A stretch of DNA of 21,595 bases. It comes from Equivita sp045641605 (GTDB lineage Bacteria > Actinomycetota > Coriobacteriia > Coriobacteriales > Eggerthellaceae). The translations under genes were made by a program, and so were the position numbers. The stretch spans positions 1 through 21,595 of the forward strand of contig JAZUHG010000059.1 of assembly GCA_045641605.1 (NCBI GenBank), written 5' to 3'. Position 1 is the stretch's first letter. Every line of letters begins with the position of its first letter. The notes beneath the pieces were generated by a model. That model was given only the letters and a program-made list of their open reading frames with translations. It made no database searches and was not told the DNA's origin. Positions 1 to 7,761 of this stretch are shown piece after piece.

Positions 1-15
1 GGCCGATTGTAACAA

Positions 16-150
16 CTAACGAGTGATGCTTTCGATAACAGCCTTTGAAATAACATTGTGTAGCTGGCCAACTTTTAAAGTTTTTAAGTTGTATTGATAG
101 ATAGTTTTTCTAATAACATCAATTACCTTGCGAAAATCAGTATTTGCCAT
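16..150 (-). CDS. 44-residue hypothetical protein, possibly a broken N-terminus of a glycogen phosphorylase
   Basis: An ATG at 150 begins 1 nt after the malQ stop and is preceded by a good Shine-Dalgarno (GGAAGG, 7 nt spacing), so it is probably translated as the second cistron after malQ. It encodes 44 residues and stops at TAG (16-18). The pattern of a short basic helix, then Y-x-x-K-x-L, then QLHNVISKAV, loosely resembles the N-terminus of bacterial glycogen/maltodextrin phosphorylases, which often follow malQ. That likeness is inference from memory, not an alignment. If it is right, the TAG truncates the gene. Alternatively this is a genuine small protein. The remaining 15 bases of the window cannot decide. 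Confidence 0.4.
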   Translation of the reverse strand: MANTDFRKVIDVIRKTIYQYNLKTLKVGQLHNVISKAVIESITR

Positions 151-151
151 T

Positions 152-1759
152 TTATAACCTTCCGCTCGTCTTCGTCATTTCTAACAGTTTTTCGGCATCT
201 AGCGTGTTAAATTCTTCATCACTTAGTTGCCATTTTCAATTAATTCCAACCGTTCCCGGCGTATTAATTCTTGCATCTTGCGCCAATTCTAACAAATCTT
301 GAACTAGCAAGATACATATATTTGCCTTGCTGTTCATCATATCGTCAATCATTAGCTTCGAAAGCTTATGTGGGTCTGTCTCCTCGTAGAAATTTTGACA
401 ATTTAGCAAAACTTCGGGTAGTGCTTCGTCGATATATCCCAAAATTGTGTTTGTGTCATGAGTTCCAACATAAGCAACGAAGTTTTTCTCATAGTTTTGA
501 GGCAAGTATTTATTTTTGAAATCTTTTCTTTTGTCTCCGATGTATTGGTCTGCATATTGTGTTTCGTTAAACGCATATTGGATAACCTTCATGCCTTCGA
601 ATTGACATTTATCAACAAGTTCTTTTAGCTCTGGTGTGTATATTCCCAAGTCTTCAGCAAAAATAGGGAGGTCAGCAACTGTTTTATATCCCAGCTCATT
701 TGCTATGGCTTCCCAGAGTTCAAAGCCTGGACCTTTTTTCCAATGGCCTGTTTTGGGGTCACGTGTTTCAGCAGAAACGTTGTAGAATTTTTCAAAACCT
801 TTAAAATGGTCAAGCCTAATTATGTCATATAGGTCAAGGGCATCTTTAATTCTGCTAACCCACCATTTATAGTTGGTTTCTTTTAAATAATCTCAGTTAT
901 AAACAGGACTGTCCCAAATTTGACCCTTACTTTGTTTGTTGTGAGCCTTGTTTGGAGGACAACCAGAATAAACAGATACAGAAAAGTCTTCATTGATGTC
1001 AAAAATCTTTGGTTCAACCCAGGCATCGGCACTTGTTAGCGCAACATAGAGAGGGATATCACCAATAATTTTTACATCATTTTCGTGAGCGAATTTTTGT
1101 AAACTTCTTCATTGAGTGTAGAAGAAGTATTGAAGCATTTTATGGTAATTAATTTCATACTCATGTTTCTCTGCATAGCTTTGAAGTGCCTGCTTATCCC
1201 TATATTTATATTCATTTGGCCATTCATGAAGCTCAGCATACTTAAATTCTTCTAGAAGGGTCATAAACAATGCATAATCTTGTAATCAGTCGTTATGTTC
1301 TTCGCAAAATTCAGCATAATCTGCAGGTAACTTCGCAAAGAAATTTTTGTAAAGAATTGAAAATAGTTTATTTCTAGATTCTTTGACTTGATCATAGTCG
1401 ATAAATGCACTTGCATATGGGCTGCCAAATTTTTCAGCAGCCTTTTTATCTAAAGATGCAGGTTTAATACCAGCAGAGGTTTTCTCGTCTTCGGAGATTC
1501 AACCATCTCCAACAAGCCAATCAATATCAATTAAGTAAGGGTTTCCAGCCCTGGCAGAATAGCTCAAGTACGGCGAATCTGCCTTGGCAGGAGGGCATAC
1601 AGGTAGGATTTGCCAGTACTTTTGGCCAGATTTTTTGAGGAAGCGAACAAAGTCGTACGCGCTTTTCCCTAGGGTTCCAATTCCGCTGTTGCTTGGTAGC
1701 GAAAAGATTGGTAAAAGTAGGCCTGACGTTCTGTTTTTAAAAGCAGTAATGCTTATCAC
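152..1759 (-). CDS. malQ: 4-alpha-glucanotransferase (amylomaltase, GH77)
   Basis: Cytosolic enzyme that transfers 4-alpha-glucan segments between maltodextrins (GH77), feeding maltose/glycogen breakdown. The N-terminal NRTSGLLLPIFSLPS and SPYLSYSARAGNPYLIDI are typical of the family. Further on come GDIPLYVA, IIRLDHFKGFEKFY with the nucleophile Asp, FAEDLGIYTPE with the acid/base Glu, VGTHDTNT, and a C-terminal NTPGTVGINWKW. The reading frame crosses five UGA codons (TCA on the plus strand at 1499, 1286, 1109, 893 and 236). At 893 and 236 these are the conserved NWD and NWKW tryptophans. About 535 residues, slightly longer than 500-residue bacterial MalQ. The start is uncertain: the only Shine-Dalgarno (GAGGAG, 1759-1764) overlaps the GTG at 1759, a TTG lies at 1780, and an ATT at 1750 has ideal spacing. 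The stop is TAA at 152. Transcribed divergently from the 1811 gene. Confidence 0.9.
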
Positions 1760-1774
1760 TCCTCGTATATAACT

Positions 1775-1803
1775 GCACAAATTATAATTTAATTTAGTAT
1801 AAT
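1775..1803 (+). promoter_or_regulatory. Promoter of the 1811 gene, near-leaderless
   Basis: A perfect TATAAT (1798-1803) lies only 7 nt before the ATG at 1811, so transcription would start at or next to the start codon. The -35 is weak (TGCACA-like, about 1774-1779). No Shine-Dalgarno precedes the ATG, which agrees with a leaderless mRNA. A second TATAAT on the opposite strand (plus-strand ATTATA, 1781-1786) could drive malQ, so the 50 bp would hold two divergent promoters. Seen by eye; not tested. Confidence 0.55.
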
Positions 1804-1810
1804 TGCACCT

Positions 1811-2578
1811 ATGAAAAAATTATTTAACAAGCCAAATTCCCCAGTTGTAGTGTGCATTATTGCTCTTGTGGTCATGCTTGCTGTGATTGTAAGTCTAATT
1901 GCTATTCATGCAAGCGCCGAAGCCAATCTTGCGCGCCAACAAAAGTGGACAAGCGACAAAGATAGCTTTGATAGGGCATATGAAATTGCTGCATCTGACA
2001 AAGAGACACCAGATAAAGTTTTGTATATTCCAAACATAGTAAATTTGTTAGGTAAAACTATTGATGAAGCCGTTAACAGTATAGGGCAGGATGCTTTTGT
2101 GGTAAGCAGCACAAAAATTAGCGATTACGAAACAGGCGCAAGCAATCAAACAATTATCAATCTGAATAATGAGCAGGCCAATATTAAGTCTGGGACTCCT
2201 AACATTGTAGCTGATACTAATAGGTCTGGAAGAATTGTAAAAATTTCCTTTTCTTGCAATATTAGGCTTTTAGGATACGGTAATTATAGCTTTGTTGATT
2301 TGGTCGATAACTTGCATCTTATTGAACGTTCTTATAATGAAGCTGGTCTTTATTTAGAAGATGGTTCTGTCAGTGTTCCAGCAAACAGATCGGCTTACTC
2401 AACATACGATTCTGATGGGACAACCCTAATTTCTGAAAATTGCGATTTTAATGGAAATCACTGGCAAGATGGTAGAAATTTTAAATGAAAATCTAGTCTT
2501 AATTTTGACTATACAATTGCCAATGCTAAGGGTGACTTGTCAGAGACGGTAAGAATCATTACAATTTCTGTATCTTAA
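1811..2578 (+). CDS. Membrane-anchored extracytoplasmic protein of unknown function
   Basis: 255 residues. A basic N-terminus (MKKLFNK) leads into one strong hydrophobic segment (about residues 11-33), then a soluble tail, so it looks like a signal-anchor protein facing outside. No lipobox Cys follows the membrane segment. Around residues 75-100 the stretch PNIVNLLGKTIDEAVNSIG resembles one PASTA-like repeat (P-x-V-x-G-x-T-x-x-E-A), a weak similarity. The rest is Asn/Ser-rich and unrecognised. One UGA at 2486 is read as Trp; beyond it the frame continues 30 codons to TAA. It sits 12 nt before trmL and probably shares its transcript. The start ATG has no Shine-Dalgarno but lies just after a TATAAT. 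I cannot assign a function. Confidence 0.75.
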
Positions 2579-2590
2579 ATTGGAGATGTT

Positions 2591-3052
2591 GTGCTAAAAA
2601 TTGTTCTTGTAGAACCAGAAATTCCACAAAATGCAGGTAATATTGCACGAACATGTGCGTGTATTGGCGCTGAGCTTCATATGGTTGAGCCCTTTGGCTT
2701 TCGCATGAGTGATAAATATTTTAGTCGCAGTGGCTGTGATTATTGGGATAAGGTAAAACTTATTCGTTGGCCTAGCCTTGATAAATTTCTGGAAGAAAAC
2801 TTGAACGACGATATGTGATTTTTCACAGGCAGAGTGGAAAATTCTTTTCGCAATGCCGAATACACCGAAGACTCTTGGCTTGTCTTCGGTAGAGAAACTG
2901 CAGGGCTTCCTCCTAAGCTAATCGAAGCCCATAAAGATCATTGCTTAAGGATCCCCATGAAGGATGGTCTTCGCAGTTTGAACTTATCTAATTCTGTTGC
3001 GGTTGCAGCTTACGAAGCGCTGGGTAAGCTTGACGATCAAGATTTGATTTAA
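2591..3052 (+). CDS. trmL: tRNA (cytidine/uridine-34-2'-O)-methyltransferase, SPOUT family
   Basis: 153 residues, the usual length of TrmL, which methylates the wobble 2'-O of leucine tRNAs with S-adenosylmethionine. The N-terminus IVLVEPEIPQNAGNIARTC, then HMVEPFGF, FGRETAGLPP, RIPM and SLNLSNSVAVAAYEA match the trefoil-knot SPOUT motifs of the family. Translation starts at GTG 2591 behind GGAG with 6 nt spacing. The frame crosses one UGA (2816-2818) read as Trp before FFTG; without it the gene would break in two between the halves of the fold. It follows the 1811 gene closely and ends in TAA. A perfect 10-nt palindrome (GAATCGATTC, 3053-3062) directly follows the stop. Confidence 0.92.
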
Positions 3053-3118
3053 GAATCGATTCATTTTAACTGGTAAATCTTTAATATATTAAGAGTTTTA
3101 ATTAAGCTTTTTCATTTG

Positions 3119-3175
3119 TTTACTTAATAAATCAAATTATTTGTATATTACTGCTCCCACATATTGGGCGCCAAT
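3119..3175 (+). promoter_or_regulatory. Putative promoter and dyad ahead of the regulator gene
   Basis: The 148-nt AT-rich gap before the regulator contains TTTACT (3119-3124), a 19-nt spacer and TATATT (3144-3149), a plausible but imperfect promoter. Between it and the start lies a short dyad ATTGG-GCG-CCAAT (3163-3175), in the expected 5' leader, which might be an operator or a small hairpin. Both are visible by eye only and could be chance in AT-rich DNA. Confidence 0.35.
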
Positions 3176-3200
3176 CTTTTATTGAAAGCGGGTGAGTTAC

Positions 3201-5756
3201 ATGGCGAACTTTTTGTCAGGTTGCGCTTGTCACGGAGCAAGACCAAATTCAGTAGAAATTAAAGATACGCATATACGTGAACATTTAATCGCTAAGTTAA
3301 TGCAAGAGCGTAAAGTTCTTAGGTCAATCATTGCTCCTAGTGGCTTTGGTAAAAGCATTTTGGCTGCCCAATATGCAGATATTGTGTTTTCCTTTAAAAA
3401 AGTGTTTTGAATAGATTGTCAAAGTCCTTGTTTTATTAGAGATTTAGACTCAAATGAAATTGCAGAATATATTATCCAGATCTGTGAAAATCCAAACCTG
3501 GTTGTTTTTGATAATGTTGGTGTTTTGGATGAATCCAGAGCAGAATTGTTTTCAAATGTAATTGATGAACTTCTTGAATATGATTGTGAAGTTATAGCAA
3601 CGGCAAGACCCTATAAAGACAGTTTTATGAAAACTCAAACCGATTCATTGGTAATACGTTCAGATGAGCTATTAGTAGACGATGATGAGTTAAGAGATGA
3701 GGTATTAAACAATATTGAAAGAATTCCCATTGCACAATGAGGAAATGTTGATCCTTCTATTAGTTTAATAAAATCAGCTCTCAAAGAAGATTTTACAGAC
3801 TCTACAATTTTTTCATTATTCCTTGTTTATTTATTGCAAGAATCGTCGATTGATATTTTGGATAAATATATAAGTAAATCTCAAAAAAAATTATTTATCG
3901 ATCTTAATAAAGAGTATATATATTTTGGAATTAACGAGAACAAAAGCAGCTTTTCGGTACCTTCTATTTTTACCTCAAAATTACTTTCACTATTCAGTTC
4001 ACATATGCATATCATTATTGATGCTATGTCTTGTACGGATCGTTCCGATCTATCCGAAAAGCTGTGTTCTTTGTTAGAAGAAGAAGGCAAGTTTAGTAAA
4101 GCGGTTGAGATAGCTGGTGCAATTGGGAACAAGAATCTTCGAAAAACAATTTTAACTAAATATAACGAAGACAGTATTCGTAATATGTACTTAACTAGCA
4201 CTTGCGATTTATACAACAAACAATATTCTCACAATAACGACGCTGATATTAATTTGGCTTATCAATCATTAAGGCTTGCAATATTAGGTAGGGTAGATGA
4301 GGCCATTAGGTATGCGTATAAGGTATTGGATAATAGCAGCTCTTCGATCGATAATAAACTTATGGCTTCTTTAATTTTTATGCGTTTTGGAAGTTCCGAA
4401 GAAAAGTTTCAAACTCTAAAGATAATCAGAAATTTGAGCAATGAATTCAAGATTGATACTTTTTTGAATAATACAAAGCTGTCTAGTGAAGAAAAGTTTA
4501 AATGCGAGGCAATAAATAGACTTATTGATATATATTTTGCAATTTTTTCTGATTCTTTAGACCCATTTGAAAAATGATGCGCAAATCTTAAGGATGAAAT
4601 CACCGATATAGATATCATTTGTGCTGAAGCCATATTTAGTTGTTCGTCTTTTCAAAAAGAAGAAGTTTTTCAAGGGGATAGTTTTTATAATTTTGTTTCT
4701 ACTATATCTAGATTTTATAATTCCGCCGATGCGCGCAAGTATAATTTTTATACTTTCGCATTGATTAGTGCTTACTTTAAAGTTGAAAAGGAAATTGAAT
4801 TCCCTGTTAAATGAAATATTAATGCTGAGATAAAAAAACGCTATAAAGCATATAAAAATATTTTTCATCAACAAAAAGCTCAAATTTCTGGCAAGCATAA
4901 ATCTTTTAAAAGAAATACTAATTACAATATTGAAGATAATATCTCTGATGAACATATAAGTTTTGCAAGTAATTATGAAATACCAAAATTACGTATTAAT
5001 GTTTTTGGTGGTTTAAGTGCTTTTATAGGAGATGATGAGATTATCTCTTCAAGTTTTGGCAGACAAAATATTAAATTAATTTGTTGCATATTAGCCTTGG
5101 AGAACGGAAACGAAATTGGTAAGGACGAATTATCAAAAATCATTTGACCTGGGTCTGGTGAAGCCAGTCAAAGAGTAAACATAAACTCTCATTGGTCAGT
5201 TATAAGAAAGTTGTTTACTTTACCAAATGGCGAGTGCCCGTACCTAATTAGAAACCAAAATTCATATAAGTTTGTTAAGAGGTATTTAACAACTGACTTG
5301 CAATTGCTTGAAGATGTATGCACCAAATTAACTTTGGGTCCTATAGATTCGTCTTCTTGAAGTGACCTTATTAACATCAATGAGAATATTATAAGTGGAG
5401 CTTTACTACCAAGCGAACATACAAACGTTTATATCATCAACAAGCGTAATGAATACAAGAATAAAGTTGTTGATGCTCTTTTGGCTGCATCTAACAGGCT
5501 GATTGATGCTGGAGAGATTCAGCAATCATTATGGTTTGCTCATAAAGCTTATTCGCGAGACGCGAAGCGCGAGGATGTCTTCGTCACTTTAATGAAAGCT
5601 CAAATGAAGGCGGGGCAACGTACACCTGCCATTGAAACTTATTTTGCATGTAAGAAATTTTTAGAAGAAGATTTAGGGATAGACCCATCGCAGAAGATCT
5701 ACAGAATGTATAAGCAGGTGATTTCCGATAATTTATCTAATATAAATGTAATTTAA
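3201..5756 (+). CDS. MalT-like ATPase transcription regulator with C-terminal SARP-type winged helix and BTAD
   Basis: 851 residues. Walker A APSGFGKS lies at residues 45-52, followed at 68-72 by VFWID (the usual V-x-W-L-x-D of MalT/LAL ATPases) and Walker B LVVFDN at 100-105. The middle (about 280-560) is helical and TPR-like (EEEGKFSKAVEIA, LGRVDEAIRYAYKVL). At about 597-700 comes an OmpR/SARP-like winged helix (LRINVFGGLSAFIGD, then DELSKIIWPG), and at about 700-845 a bacterial transcriptional activator domain ending in LGIDPSQKIYRMY. This is probably a signal-sensing, ATP-dependent activator. The order is the reverse of AfsR, where SARP is N-terminal. Six UGA codons (3408, 3738, 4575, 4812, 5145, 5358) are Trp. 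ATG 3201 is preferred because GGGTGAG precedes it; GTG 3192 is an alternative. The LPXTG gene follows 22 nt later with no visible promoter between. Confidence 0.85.
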
Positions 5757-5778
5757 ACGTAGGACAAAAGGAGTAAAA

Positions 5779-7761
5779 ATGTTTAAATACAAAAAAAATG
5801 ACCTGGAGATGATTAGCTTTAGGCAAGTCTTTTGCAACCAAATTACAATCAAAACAATTAGTGCAGGATTATGCTCGTTTGTGGCGATATTGATGATTTT
5901 AGCAGCCGGTATTTTTCTTTTTGCGAATAGTGAAGCGAGCGAAGCTGTTTCTCAAGTTGAGGAAAATATAAATTTTGACATAAATGCACGAGTCAACAAT
6001 TTAAGTTATGTAAATACGTCTAATGAAGTTTGCTCATGAGAGTGCTATCCGAAGTCCAGAGCTTGTTACACGCATGAAAACCCTGCAGGATCTGATCATT
6101 ATGATAAATTCATGCTTGTTGCTCACACAAGTATGGGTGATGCTGTGGGAGAAGCATCTTGTCAGGACCCTGGTTTATGCGAACCGGGTAATTACGATAT
6201 CCTTCATTGTTATGAACGCGGAGGCACATGAGGAGTTCCTGGCGATTCTTGAGGAAATTGTACAGTTACATATATAGGCTATTCTCAAGGCTATCATCAT
6301 TGAAGAGTTTCAAATGATGGCTACAGAACAACAGTAAATTATCAAAGATGAATTGGAGAGTTTAAGTCTCCAGCTGTTGGTTACATTGATATGGAAAAGA
6401 CAACTACATGAACAAAATCCCTTGACGACCCAAATTATTCATTAAACGGATGCAAATATTATATATATTCCACGCTAGAGAATGCTCAAAACAGGATTAG
6501 TCCTGTTGATGAAATCGTCATTAATTCTAGTGGTTATGGAAAAAATCCTAATGGACTTAGAGCCGAGCAAACATATTATATAAGAGAAAGCAATAAACCG
6601 GGTGAGCATGGCATTGGATATAAAGTAAATGAAGAAATTGCAAGCGTGAAGATCAAGCATGATGAGACAGTCAGGATTCAGTGAAACAATAATTCAAATA
6701 TAACTTGCGATGAACCTGTGCTTTCGGAACTTCCTTTGTCTTTAACAAAAACAGATGCTCAATTATTAAAACCTGTAGTCACCGTAGGTTCGGCTCAGGA
6801 CTTAAGTGGTGCTCATTATAAATTTGAGTTTAGAGCAGACCAAGTATTGGGTGATGGCTCTAATGCTAATATGAATAGAACTTGAATTATGGCAACTGAT
6901 GAGAATGGACAAGTTTCGATTTCTGATAAATATAGAGATAATAAGGTTGAAGGTGATGACTTCTTTGAATATAACGGAAAGATAGTTGCTCCTTTGGGAA
7001 CTTATTTTATTGAGGAGGTTGAGCCGCCGGAAGGATACCTTTTAAGCCCACATAAATATAAGGCAATTTTGAGTGCCGATGATTACGCTGAAGCAGGCTT
7101 TAAGACTGTATTTAGTGATGTAGACACTGGTATAACTATGGAACAAATTGTTGATCCGCAAACAGGTATTAATTCTGTTACTATCTTAGAGCAGGTTATT
7201 CGAGGTGACTATAAATTTTTGAAGGTCAATGAAGCCAGGGAAAGTTTCGCTGGCATACCTTTTAAGATTACATCACAAACTACAGGCGAATGGCATATTG
7301 TTGTAACAGACAATAATGGCATTATAGACACAAGTAATAATCATTATCAGCATTCAAAAAACACAAACTGCAATGATGATTTATATGATTTAGATACTGG
7401 GAAAATTGTTGACGAAGATGCTTTAACAAGTAATTGTGGTACATGATTTGGTCTCGATAAAGAGACCGGGGAATTGCTTGTTGCTGAAGACAGTTTATCG
7501 GCGCTACCATATGACACATATATAATTGAAGAAATAGCTATCTCAAAAAATGAAAAATACTTACCTTTTGAAACCAGAAGTTTTGTATTAGAAAACAACT
7601 CATATAAGGTTGAAGGGGACACTTGAGTAAACAAAGCTCCCAAACCAACTCCAACATCTCTTCCGCAGACTGGAGACATCTCATACTGGATATTTGGCTT
7701 ACCAGTTATGGGTGTTTTATGTTATATTACACGCCGATGGGTATACTGTCGAAAATATTAA
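5779..7761 (+). CDS. LPXTG cell-wall-anchored surface protein with SpaA-type domains and a Cys/Trp-rich N-terminal domain
   Basis: 660 residues, strong RBS (AAAAGGAG). A long signal peptide has its hydrophobic core at about residues 31-50. Residues 85-190 form a Cys- and Trp-rich domain with Cys at 85, 89, 96, 128, 134, 144 and 161. Then come about three SpaA/Cna-B-like repeats, each with a Lys near its start and an E-box-like YIRE, YFIEEVEPPEGY or YIIEEI. The C-terminus is a sortase signal: LPQTG at 628-632, a hydrophobic span and a basic tail RRWVYCRKY. It should be exported by Sec and joined to peptidoglycan or pilins by sortase; function as adhesin or pilin is inferred. Ten of 13 Trp codons are UGA (6037, 6229, 6250, 6301, 6349, 6409, 6682, 6883, 7444, 7624). 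The final codons overlap the start of secA. Confidence 0.9.

Noticed and set aside
6037..7626. Selenocysteine, or UGA as glycine (code 25) or cysteine (code 10)
   Set aside because: There are ten UGA in one surface protein, no visible SECIS elements, and in aligned families the sites are tryptophan, not Cys or Gly. UGG is also used for Trp in the same genes.
7623..7736. SecA N-terminal extension from TTG 7623
   Set aside because: In this stretch the other frame encodes the LPQTG motif and sortase tail, and the extension bears no resemblance to SecA; the family-like sequence begins at 7737.
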